From Woeseia sp. (GTDB lineage Bacteria > Pseudomonadota > Gammaproteobacteria > Steroidobacterales > Woeseiaceae): a DNA stretch of 8,041 nt. The notes beneath the pieces are model-generated. The model was not told where the DNA came from, ran no database searches, and saw only the letters and a list, made by a program, of their open reading frames with translations. Shown one piece after another: positions 1 through 6,056 of the stretch. Position 1 is the stretch's first letter. Each line of letters starts with the position of its first letter. The DNA lies in contig JABIUH010000126.1 of the NCBI GenBank assembly GCA_018701055.1, positions 1 to 8,041 on the forward strand, read 5' to 3'. The translations under genes and the position numbers were made by a program.

Positions 1-536
1 AGTTCGCGTTGAATGACCTGACTCTTCTTACTTGGGTGAACAAATTCGATAGGGTCTTCTAGACTAATAATGTTGAGGCTTCGGGTGCTGTTCAAATGAT
101 CGATCATTGCAGCGAGCGTGGTCGATTTACCAGTGCCGGTTGAACCCGTCACTAGCACCATGCCTTGATGGTAGTCACAAAAGTCTCGAATGACGTCTGG
201 CACATTCAGTTTTTCGAGGGTTGGAACTTCGTTTGGAATATGCCGAAATACTGCGCCGACGCCGGTTTCTTTGTGGAACAAGTTGACGCGAAAGCGCCCA
301 CCTTCTTCAGCTACGTAGGAGAAGTCGAGGTCCTTGCCGGCGTAGAAACGATCTTTTTGGGTGTCACTCAATATATCAGTGACATAACTTTCTAACTCGG
401 TGTCGGCTAGTTCGCGAAATTTGATGGGCAACAAATCGCCATTCATGCGCAGCATAGGTGGGACGCCGACCGCTAAATGAATATCTGAACAGCCTTGTGC
501 GAGCCCCAGCTTCAGGAATGAATCAATGCGTGGCAT
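1..536 (-). CDS. PilT/PilU-type type IV pilus retraction ATPase, N-terminal part (cut by window edge)
   Basis: The ATG is at 536-534 and the frame stays open for 178 codons to the window edge, so roughly the C-terminal half is missing. Members of this family are hexameric cytoplasmic ATPases that depolymerise type IV pilus fibres (twitching, surface sensing, DNA uptake). Residues 1-100 match the PilT N-terminal PAS-like domain, including SDIHL (17-21), VPPMLRMNGD (25-34) and GRFRVN (80-85). A Walker A motif GSTGTGKST lies at 131-139 and the first acidic box, LEDPIEFVH, at 159-167. Walker B and the His box would lie outside the window. Canonical PilT has GPTGSGKST in Walker A, so this may be a third PilT/PilU-like paralogue rather than PilT itself. 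A GGAAG stretch just upstream could serve as a ribosome site. The gene is collinear with and downstream of the HEAT-kinase gene, separated by a spacer carrying a MITE-like element. Family assignment is secure; the exact paralogue is not. Confidence 0.93.
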   Translation of the reverse strand, partial: MPRIDSFLKLGLAQGCSDIHLAVGVPPMLRMNGDLLPIKFRELADTELESYVTDILSDTQKDRFYAGKDLDFSYVAEEGGRFRVNLFHKETGVGAVFRHIPNEVPTLEKLNVPDVIRDFCDYHQGMVLVTGSTGTGKSTTLAAMIDHLNSTRSLNIISLEDPIEFVHPSKKSQVIQRE

Positions 537-614
537 GCTTCTTCCGTTTAATAAGAGGCCAATTACGCCCATAAATCATAGGTTTGGACGTATCCTAGGC
601 GGAATCAGGCGATC

Positions 615-632
615 GCGCCAGTGCGCTGGCGC
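615..632. repeat. GC-rich perfect hairpin in the kinase/pilT-like spacer
   Basis: The arms GCGCCAG and CTGGCGC (7 bp, perfect) flank a TGCG loop. It lies about 80 bp upstream of the PilT-like start, on the path of transcription coming from the kinase gene. No U-run follows on the minus strand, and only ACATTTT follows on the plus strand, so it is not a convincing intrinsic terminator. It could act as an mRNA processing or stability stem, or as a protein-binding dyad; nothing in the sequence decides between these. Confidence 0.4.
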
Positions 633-666
633 ACATTTTAACAACGACTATGCTGGAATTACCGGG

Positions 667-688
667 CTAGGAGTTTGCACGGTAGAAA
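667..688 (+). repeat. Left terminal inverted repeat (with CTAG) of the MITE-like element
   Basis: CTAG followed by GAGTTTGCACGGTAGAAA. It is the exact reverse complement of 812-833. The match does not extend in either direction: g666 does not pair with a834, and t689 does not pair with c811. Confidence 0.85.
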
Positions 689-811
689 TATCCGTAGCGA
701 GAAAGTGTCACAGCGAGGACAGTTTTTCATTCATTTGAGGCGCATTGCCGGCCGACGCAACGAAAAAGAACGGAGAAGTGGACTGGTGTAACGTTTGCGC
801 GGTTGGACTAC

Positions 812-833
812 TTTCTACCGTGCAAACTCCTAG
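812..833 (-). repeat. Right terminal inverted repeat (with CTAG) of the MITE-like element
   Basis: This is the exact inverted copy of 667-688. Its outer CTAG (830-833) contains the kinase stop codon (TAG, read 832-830 on the minus strand). A second in-frame TAG follows four codons later inside the repeat. Confidence 0.85.
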
Positions 834-3256
834 AGTTGAATTTCGTTAATCGCGTCCATCAACTCGTGCATCGTTTGATAGCGTTTGGACTTATCCACCG
901 ACATAGCCTTTGCGATCAATTCTGCAAGCGAATCAGGCACGTTAGGGTTAACTTCCTGACATAGTTTCGCTTTACCTTGCACATGCTGGTACATCACCGA
1001 CATGTGATCCCCACGGCTGTATGGAGGAATGCCGGTTACCATTTCGTACATGATTACGCCGATGCTGTAGATGTCGGCGGCCTCATCGACTTTTTTGCCG
1101 AGAATTTGTTCGGGTGCCATGTACTTCGGTGAGCCGATGACGTAGCCGGTTTTTGTCAATTGTGTGTCGCCGCTGCTTGCCGCCGCCGCCACGCCGAAAT
1201 CTACAATCTTTAGTAGCCCATCCTTATTGACCAAAATATTGGCTGGCTTCAAGTCCCGATGAATAACACCCGCCTGATGAGCGACTGCCATGCCCGTCGC
1301 CATGTCCGTGGAGAATTTCAGGGCTTTTTCAAATGCCATCGGTTTATTGTCAGGAATCTCTCCGCTTAATGTGTGTGATGGGAAGTACTCCATCGAAATC
1401 GCGTAGGCGCCCTGTAAATACAGGAAGTCGTATATTCGAATAACATTTTTGTGTGTAATCATTCGCGAGTATCGCAATTCATGCACAAATCGTTTCATCA
1501 TCTCTTCATCCGATGAAACATTTGGGTTCAAGAACTTCAGAATCAAGCGCTCGTCGACGACTTGATCCTGCATCAGCAATACGGTTCCGAATGCACCCTT
1601 ACCGATTTTTTCGATATATTTGTAACGTCCCTCGATGACTGTACCGGGCTCAAGTTTGGCAATATCAAGTACTGGAGACGTTTGTTCGACAATCACATCC
1701 TCGGTCACCGTTGGATCGATCTTTTGCTGCGCAGTGATGAGCTTTTCCAGTTCGTCATTCTCGAGCAGTAATGTTTGGGTGTGTACGGACATTTTTTCTG
1801 CCCGAACGTTTTCGGCCAACATACTGTCAGAATACCGCGCATCAATTTCCTTAATTGCCTTGTCAGCACTATTGATGATTGTTCTGTCATTCGATTTCTT
1901 GATTTTTTGCAACACGCCGCGAATGGTGTCGGCGTGGCTTTCATCTGCCAATTGCGAGATGGCTTTGATCGCTTCGACCTGAATTTCGCGTTCTGGTCGA
2001 TTGAGCATGGGCAAGATCTTTGAAATGACATCGGCATCGCCGAGGGTTCCGATCGCTCGCACGATGACGGTATCGGATTTCCCATTCTTACCCAGCATAT
2101 CGAGAAGTTTCGGCAGTGCTTTTTTATTACCCAATTGCGCTAGTGCGTCAACGGCACGTTCCCGTACCCACCAGTCTGTATCGTCGGTCGCTTTAATCAG
2201 GGCCTCGACCGCAGACTCGTCTTTTATCGCGTTTAGTATTTCAATTGCCGTACGGCGAATGTCTTCATCTTTGTCTTTGATTAGCTCGAGGACAGAATTG
2301 ACGACTTTAGGACCGCCGATTTCTGCCAATGCGTCACCGGCGCGCGCGCGCACCCACCAGTCATCGTCTTTGATGGCTTGGAATAAATCCTTTACTGAAT
2401 CGGGGTCGCCAATTTCATTGAGTACTTCAACCGCAGAGCGACGCGTGTATTCGGATTCATCTTTCAAGGCAGTAACCAGATACCGCACCGTCTCCGGATG
2501 ATTGATCTTGACGATGACATCGACCGCTTTGTTTTGTACGTCGAGATCGGGGTCTTGCAGAAGTGCAGCGACTCTCTCAATGTTGATATGACCCTCGCGA
2601 TCCGCCAATGCACTGAGTGCTGCGCTGCGCACCATTCGATTGGTATCACCGAGCTGCATTTCGAGGGCTCGATTGATATCGTCATGTTGAAACTTGGCTA
2701 GCAGGTTCATCAGGTGGATCTTGACCGCCGGGTCTTTGCCGCCCATGCGATTAATCAAATCTGGCACCATCTCTGGCGAAATAACGTCCTCGATGATGGC
2801 AAACAACGCGGCTTTTTCTTTCGGTTCCAGCTCGTATGCGCGCCGCAACAAGTCGTGCACGCTTAGGTTTTTCTTGTGAACTTTGAGCACTTCGATGAGC
2901 GCTGGTTTGGCAACTTCGGTTTCGTCAAAGAATTCCAGCAGTGCATTAGGATTGTAATTGTCGCTGCTGGATAGCGCCCAAGCTGTGCCGGCTATCACGC
3001 GCTCGCCACCATCAGACAGACCTTCCTTGAAAAACTTCAGGGTCTTGTCATTGACGTAGCTGGAGAGGATGTCGACAAAAACCATTGTGTGACTTTTATC
3101 GCTCATGGCGAGTGCATCAATAATGCGCGGAATGACTTTCGGCCCGATTTTCTTCAGGCGTTCAATCGATTTCTGCGCCGTTGGGCTATTGGTATCGGTT
3201 TGGCTAGTCAATTGGCCAATGAGTTGATCTGCTCTGAAGCGGCCGAGAATCGCCAC
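830..3256 (-). CDS. HEAT-repeat protein fused to a eukaryotic-type Ser/Thr protein kinase
   Basis: 808 residues with no signal peptide or membrane segment, so probably a soluble cytoplasmic kinase that phosphorylates Ser/Thr in bound partners. Residues 1-470 form an alpha-solenoid. The clearest HEAT units start at 204, 237, 268, 299, 330 and 361, with a 31-residue period and a DWWVR motif in alternate units (299 and 361). A charged linker (about 470-535) leads to the kinase domain (545-808). All catalytic motifs are intact: glycine loop GKGAFG (552-557), Lys574 in LILKF, probable alpha-C Glu593, HRDLKPAN (666-673) with catalytic Asp668, DFG (686-688), a Ser/Thr-rich activation loop (S694, S695, T698, T701, T703), APE (714-716) and Asp728. 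The HEAT array is a likely docking platform for substrates. The start is a GTG (3256-3254), with no better in-frame ATG nearby and no strong Shine-Dalgarno. The stop lies in the CTAG flank of a MITE-like element. A PilT-like ATPase follows on the same strand and is a candidate target. Confidence 0.95.
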   Translation of the reverse strand: MAILGRFRADQLIGQLTSQTDTNSPTAQKSIERLKKIGPKVIPRIIDALAMSDKSHTMVFVDILSSYVNDKTLKFFKEGLSDGGERVIAGTAWALSSSDNYNPNALLEFFDETEVAKPALIEVLKVHKKNLSVHDLLRRAYELEPKEKAALFAIIEDVISPEMVPDLINRMGGKDPAVKIHLMNLLAKFQHDDINRALEMQLGDTNRMVRSAALSALADREGHINIERVAALLQDPDLDVQNKAVDVIVKINHPETVRYLVTALKDESEYTRRSAVEVLNEIGDPDSVKDLFQAIKDDDWWVRARAGDALAEIGGPKVVNSVLELIKDKDEDIRRTAIEILNAIKDESAVEALIKATDDTDWWVRERAVDALAQLGNKKALPKLLDMLGKNGKSDTVIVRAIGTLGDADVISKILPMLNRPEREIQVEAIKAISQLADESHADTIRGVLQKIKKSNDRTIINSADKAIKEIDARYSDSMLAENVRAEKMSVHTQTLLLENDELEKLITAQQKIDPTVTEDVIVEQTSPVLDIAKLEPGTVIEGRYKYIEKIGKGAFGTVLLMQDQVVDERLILKFLNPNVSSDEEMMKRFVHELRYSRMITHKNVIRIYDFLYLQGAYAISMEYFPSHTLSGEIPDNKPMAFEKALKFSTDMATGMAVAHQAGVIHRDLKPANILVNKDGLLKIVDFGVAAAASSGDTQLTKTGYVIGSPKYMAPEQILGKKVDEAADIYSIGVIMYEMVTGIPPYSRGDHMSVMYQHVQGKAKLCQEVNPNVPDSLAELIAKAMSVDKSKRYQTMHELMDAINEIQL

Positions 3257-3447
3257 TAAGACTGCCCGGCGACGCGGAGTTCTGCGGTCGGGGATTTGCC
3301 GACAGAAGCATTTGGCAGGCGATCGCCTCTAATGCAGGCGACAACAGTCCCTACAGATGAGTCAATCTGTTTCTTGAAATCCAACGGCATCGAATCGGTT
3401 ATCGCATTTGCCCAAGCAATCGAGAGAATTCGCCTTCCATATGGCAA
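3256..3447 (-). CDS. Doubtful small ORF (63 aa) overlapping the kinase start
   Basis: A 63-codon frame begins at an ATG (3447-3445) and ends with a TAG that shares one base with the kinase GTG start (TAGTG), an arrangement typical of translational coupling. A second in-frame ATG would give 44 residues. No domain, signal peptide or membrane segment is recognised. There is no evident ribosome site, and several codons (AGG, AGA, GGA) are uncommon in the neighbouring genes. It may be a real leader peptide that feeds ribosomes to the kinase start, or a chance frame in the spacer. Chance is somewhat more likely. Confidence 0.25.
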   Translation of the reverse strand: MPYGRRILSIAWANAITDSMPLDFKKQIDSSVGTVVACIRGDRLPNASVGKSPTAELRVAGQS

Positions 3448-3512
3448 ATTCTGTATCTCATCGAACTATTTCTGGTCAATATTATGCCACATTGGCTCCT
3501 TCCCGAAGCGTG

Positions 3513-3536
3513 AACTGCGGAGGATCTCCGGCAGTT
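3513..3536. repeat. Bulged inverted repeat upstream of mrp
   Basis: The outer arms AACTGC (3513-3518) and GCAGTT (3531-3536) pair, and the inner arms GGAG (3519-3522) and CTCC (3526-3529) pair. The loop is GAT and there is one bulged G (3530). That makes ten paired positions in 24 bp in the middle of a divergent promoter region. There is no U-run on either side, so it could be an operator or a 5' leader structure rather than a terminator. Its function is unknown. Confidence 0.4.
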
Positions 3537-3579
3537 AAGAAATCCACTATCCCTTGCGGCTATTGGACTGTTCTGTGGT

Positions 3580-3585
3580 TACAAT
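3580..3585 (+). promoter_or_regulatory. Weak -10 candidate for mrp
   Basis: TACAAT matches the sigma-70 -10 consensus at five of six bases. No acceptable -35 lies 16-18 bp upstream; a TTGGAC (3563-3568) is only 11 bp away. If used, transcription would begin near 3592, which would exclude the upstream TTG start at 3554 and favour ATG 3602 or 3644 for mrp. Confidence 0.2.
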
Positions 3586-3643
3586 ACCGACCCCAGATGG
3601 TATGCCCATCAATTTTCTGTCTAATAAAGTGAAAATACGAATA

Positions 3644-4738
3644 ATGCCGGATCCAACAGAAAAAGATGTTCGAAAACGCCTTAATTCACTGTCCATAGTC
3701 GGTCTAGATTGTACTTTGGGCGATATTGCAAAGATTACAGAACTTACGCTTGCGGACGATCGTGCGCACATCGGTATCGAGCTTGGTTTGCCGTTGGATG
3801 TCGTGGCAGACGACCTAAAGGATGCGATTCGTGAAGCACTGCAAGACGAATGCGGGCTTGATGATGTTGCGATTGACCTGAGCACCAAAATTACCGCCCA
3901 TGGGGTCCAGAGAAACCTTAAACCTTTACCTAACGTACGAAATATCATCGCGATCGCATCAGGAAAGGGCGGCGTCGGGAAATCGACGACCGCGGTGAAT
4001 CTTGCGCTTGCATTGGATCGGGAGGGCGCGAGTGTCGGTATTCTCGATGCGGACATCTACGGACCGAGCATACCGCTGATGCTGGGGGTGCCCAACAAAC
4101 GGCCAAGCAGTGAAGATGGCCAATCAATGATTCCGCTGCTAGCACATGGGCTGCAGGTCATGTCGATCGGCTTTCTGATTGACCCTGATCAACCGATGGT
4201 TTGGCGTGGTCCGATGGTGACCCAGGCGCTCAATCAAATGCTGCAGCAAACACAGTGGGATGACCTCGATTATCTAATAGTCGATATGCCACCCGGCACA
4301 GGCGATATCCAGTTAACGCTTTCCCAACAGGTGCCGGTAAGCGGCGCTGTCATTGTTACTACGCCTCAAGATATTGCTTTGTTGGACGCGCGTAAGGGCT
4401 TGCAAATGTTTCGCAAGGTAAACGTGCCAGTCCTGGGCGTCGTCGAGAACATGAGTACGCATCTGTGTACCAACTGTGGGCACGAAGAGCCGCTTTTCGG
4501 CAGTGGCGGAGGGGCGCGGATGGCGGCAGAGTACGATGTTGAATTGCTTGGCCAGCTGCCATTGGATGTGCGTATCCGTGAACAAACGGATAGCGGTCAA
4601 CCAAGCGTTGTTGCAGAGCCTGAAGAAGCACCCGCAGAAGCCTATCTAAAAACGGCCCGGAAGATGGCGGCCCGGCTTGCGATGCAAGGCAAAGATTACA
4701 GTGCAAGATTTCCAAAAATCGTTGTTGAGGAAAGCTAG
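3644..4738 (+). CDS. mrp: Mrp/ApbC-family P-loop ATPase, iron-sulfur cluster carrier
   Basis: 364 residues from the chosen ATG; E. coli Mrp has 369. Mrp/ApbC proteins are cytoplasmic dimers that bind a 4Fe-4S cluster and hand it to apo-enzymes in an ATP-dependent way. Residues 1-80 form a MIP18/DUF59 domain, followed by a MinD/ParA-like ATPase. The deviant Walker A GKGGVGKST is at 107-115, switch region DADIYGPS at 135-142, LIVDMPPGTGD at 211-221 and the cluster-ligating CTNC at 275-278. All expected motifs are present. The frame is open upstream: an ATG at 3602 adds 14 residues and a TTG at 3554 adds 30. The family's usual N-terminus and the fit to DUF59 favour 3644, though no strong Shine-Dalgarno marks any of them. 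dcd follows 67 bp downstream on the same strand and may be cotranscribed, as in Pseudomonas. metG, the usual divergent neighbour, is replaced here by the kinase gene. Confidence 0.95.
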   Translation: MPDPTEKDVRKRLNSLSIVGLDCTLGDIAKITELTLADDRAHIGIELGLPLDVVADDLKDAIREALQDECGLDDVAIDLSTKITAHGVQRNLKPLPNVRNIIAIASGKGGVGKSTTAVNLALALDREGASVGILDADIYGPSIPLMLGVPNKRPSSEDGQSMIPLLAHGLQVMSIGFLIDPDQPMVWRGPMVTQALNQMLQQTQWDDLDYLIVDMPPGTGDIQLTLSQQVPVSGAVIVTTPQDIALLDARKGLQMFRKVNVPVLGVVENMSTHLCTNCGHEEPLFGSGGGARMAAEYDVELLGQLPLDVRIREQTDSGQPSVVAEPEEAPAEAYLKTARKMAARLAMQGKDYSARFPKIVVEES

Positions 4739-4788
4739 TGATCGATCACCCCGACCGGGTTGGTCTACTAGTGAATGCTACTCGGCAC

Positions 4789-4794
4789 AGGAGA
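4789..4794 (+). promoter_or_regulatory. Ribosome binding site of dcd
   Basis: AGGAGA ends 11 nt before ATG 4806, slightly longer than the ideal spacing. It supports this start over the upstream part of the open frame, which overlaps the end of mrp. Confidence 0.55.
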
Positions 4795-4805
4795 ACGTAG
4801 CCCGC

Positions 4806-5372
4806 ATGAGTATTAAAGCTGACCGTTGGATTCGGAAAATGGCTGCGGAGCAAGCGATGATAGAACCGTTTGAGCCCGGCCAGGTTCGCGAGCGCAACGG
4901 CGAACGCATTATCTCCTACGGCACGTCGAGCTACGGGTACGATGTTCGTTGCGCCGATGAATTTAAAATATTCACCAATATCGAGTCCACGCTCGTTGAT
5001 CCGAAGGCTTTCGATGAGTCGAGTTTTGTCGATAAGCAAAGCGATGTTTGCGTCATTCCGCCAAATTCGTTTGCACTGGCGAGGACAGTGGAATACTTCA
5101 GAATTCCGCGCAGTGTCCTGACCATTTGTCTCGGCAAATCCACGTATGCCCGTTGCGGGATTATCGTTAATGTCACGCCCCTTGAGCCTGAGTGGGAAGG
5201 ACATGTGACCTTGGAATTTTCGAATACCACGCCGTTGCCGGCCAAGATCTACGCCAATGAAGGCATTGCGCAGATGCTTTTCTTCGAATCGGACGAAGAA
5301 TGCGAAGTGTCTTATGGTGATCGCGATGGCAAATATCAGGGTCAACTGGGTGTGACCCTGCCGAAAGCCTAA
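4806..5372 (+). CDS. dcd: dCTP deaminase
   Basis: 188 residues, the same length as the Pseudomonas enzyme and very close to it in sequence as remembered. It deaminates dCTP to dUTP in the cytoplasm; dUTPase then makes dUMP for thymidylate synthesis. The family is a homotrimer and is usually inhibited by dTTP. Visible signatures are MSIKADRWIR at the N-terminus, SSYGYDVRCADEF (41-53), the nucleotide-binding LGKSTYARCG (109-118; Ser112 and Arg116 contact the triphosphate in homologues) and EGHVTLEF (131-138) with the catalytic general base Glu137. The C-terminal lid is GKYQGQLGVTLP (175-186). The start is fixed by the AGGAGA site and by family length; the frame stays open upstream into mrp. Its stop lies 9 bp from the purN stop, so the two transcripts converge with no room for a separate terminator. 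Confidence 0.97.
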   Translation: MSIKADRWIRKMAAEQAMIEPFEPGQVRERNGERIISYGTSSYGYDVRCADEFKIFTNIESTLVDPKAFDESSFVDKQSDVCVIPPNSFALARTVEYFRIPRSVLTICLGKSTYARCGIIVNVTPLEPEWEGHVTLEFSNTTPLPAKIYANEGIAQMLFFESDEECEVSYGDRDGKYQGQLGVTLPKA

Positions 5373-5381
5373 GGGCTGGGT

Positions 5382-6044
5382 TCAGTGTGGTGAATTCACA
5401 TCGTATTGCAGCGGCTGATTGAGTCGTTTGCCGTCGAGCCAGGCATGCCCGTCCGCAAACGCTAGGCGCCCGGTCACGAACAGCTCGACGACCTTTGGAT
5501 AGATGCGATGTTCAACTTCCAGCACTCTGGCGGCAAGTGATTGGGGAGAATCATCGGCGAGCACGGGGACCCGTCCTTGCATAATGCGCGGCCCGCCGTC
5601 CAATTCTGCTGTCGCAAAATGAACGGTGCTGCCGTGCCATTGATCGCCGTTAGCCATAGCCTTTTCGTGCGTATCCAACCCCGGATATTTTGGTAGCAAA
5701 GAGGGGTGGATGTTGAAAATTCGTCCAGCGAAATGATTGATAAACGCTGGGGTCAGAATACGCATGAATCCAGCCAGAATGATGATGTCGGGATGATGTG
5801 GTGCAAGCGTCTCGATGAGTGCGCGGTCGAAATCATCACGCGATGAGAAATCCCGGTGATTGACAATCGCCGTCTTGATTCCGGCAGATGATGCGCGGAC
5901 AAGGCCGCCTGCCGTGGGTTCATTGCTTAGTACGAGGCCGAGATTAACGTCAAGCTCACGTGCAGCACCGGCATCAATGAGCGCTTGCAGATTGGTGCCC
6001 CCCCCTGAAATCAGAACCGCTGCGACTGTCATCGGAGCATTCAC
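5382..6044 (-). CDS. purN: Phosphoribosylglycinamide formyltransferase 1 (GART)
   Basis: 220 residues; the E. coli enzyme has 212. It transfers the formyl group of 10-formyl-tetrahydrofolate to GAR, making FGAR, in de novo purine synthesis. The phosphate-binding loop LISGGGTNLQ is at 11-20. The catalytic triad is intact: Asn111 and His113 in FNIHPSLLPKYPG (110-122), and Asp149 in ELDGGP (147-152). HGSTVHF at 137-143 matches the folate-site segment. The first ATG (6044-6042) lies 12 bp after the purM stop, consistent with a purM-purN operon. A second ATG at residue 5 would give an N-terminus more like the E. coli protein, and neither has a clear Shine-Dalgarno, so the start is uncertain by four residues. 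The C-terminus (about 205-220) is a short polar tail. Confidence 0.97.
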   Translation of the reverse strand: MNAPMTVAAVLISGGGTNLQALIDAGAARELDVNLGLVLSNEPTAGGLVRASSAGIKTAIVNHRDFSSRDDFDRALIETLAPHHPDIIILAGFMRILTPAFINHFAGRIFNIHPSLLPKYPGLDTHEKAMANGDQWHGSTVHFATAELDGGPRIMQGRVPVLADDSPQSLAARVLEVEHRIYPKVVELFVTGRLAFADGHAWLDGKRLNQPLQYDVNSPH

Positions 6045-6056
6045 GAATAGTTCGGG

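Larger units (their letters stand above)
667..833. mobile_element. Probable MITE: 159-bp element with 18-bp perfect TIRs and CTAG target duplication
   Basis: Two perfect inverted copies of GAGTTTGCACGGTAGAAA lie at 671-688 and 812-829, and each is bounded outside by CTAG (667-670 and 830-833). Counting CTAG, the inverted identity is 22 bp and stops abruptly on both sides. The interior (689-811) has no credible ORF. It is weakly self-complementary around a GCCGGC core at 747-752, almost exactly the midpoint, so the whole unit could fold into a long imperfect hairpin. This is the usual architecture of a miniature inverted-repeat transposable element. Four-base CTAG/YTAR duplications are known for IS5-family transposases, which suggests, as inference only, an IS5-type parent. 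No transposase is present in the window. Alternatives are a REP-like or long-loop mRNA structure; the lack of a U-run argues against a terminator. Confidence 0.7.
3257..3643. other. Divergent spacer between the HEAT-kinase and mrp
   Basis: 387 bp separate the two divergent start codons. Apart from the doubtful 63-codon frame, it holds a 12-bp palindrome AGGCGATCGCCT (3317-3328), a bulged hairpin (3513-3536) and a weak -10 candidate for mrp (3580-3585). On the minus strand a TTGACC (3480-3475) could be a -35 for the kinase, but no good -10 lies at the right distance. A second minus-strand -10-like CATAAT lies just upstream of it, also without a matching -35. Both promoters are expected here; neither is convincingly seen. 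Confidence 0.5.

Noticed and set aside
526..738. 70-codon plus-strand frame in the kinase/pilT-like spacer
   Set aside because: It overlaps the start of the PilT-like gene and runs through the left TIR and hairpin, with no recognisable protein features; a chance frame.
789..801. AACGTTTGCGCGG resembling half of an E. coli PurR box
   Set aside because: It is only a half site, inside the MITE and over 5 kb from the pur genes; most likely chance.
667..833. Reading the 22-bp inverted repeat as a bidirectional terminator or an integron attC site
   Set aside because: The loop would be 123 nt, no U-run follows either arm, and there are no attC core sites or integron genes.
2340..2351. Run of alternating GC (six GC units)
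   Set aside because: It lies inside the kinase coding frame at Arg/Ala codons and needs no other explanation.
3554..3643. TTG start at 3554 for mrp (adds 30 residues)
   Set aside because: The extra residues do not resemble the family N-terminus, there is no ribosome site, and a -10-like box lies inside the stretch; ATG 3602 remains possible.
3547..4056. 169-codon minus-strand frame opposite mrp
   Set aside because: An antisense shadow of the strongly conserved Mrp frame.
4739..4748. Palindrome TGATCGATCA after mrp, also found within 95-108
   Set aside because: Short GATC-rich palindromes are common by chance, and the other copy is in coding sequence.
5373..5399. Possible shared terminator between convergent dcd and purN, including palindrome GTGAATTCAC
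   Set aside because: The palindrome lies in the purN 3' coding end, is not GC-rich and has no U-run.
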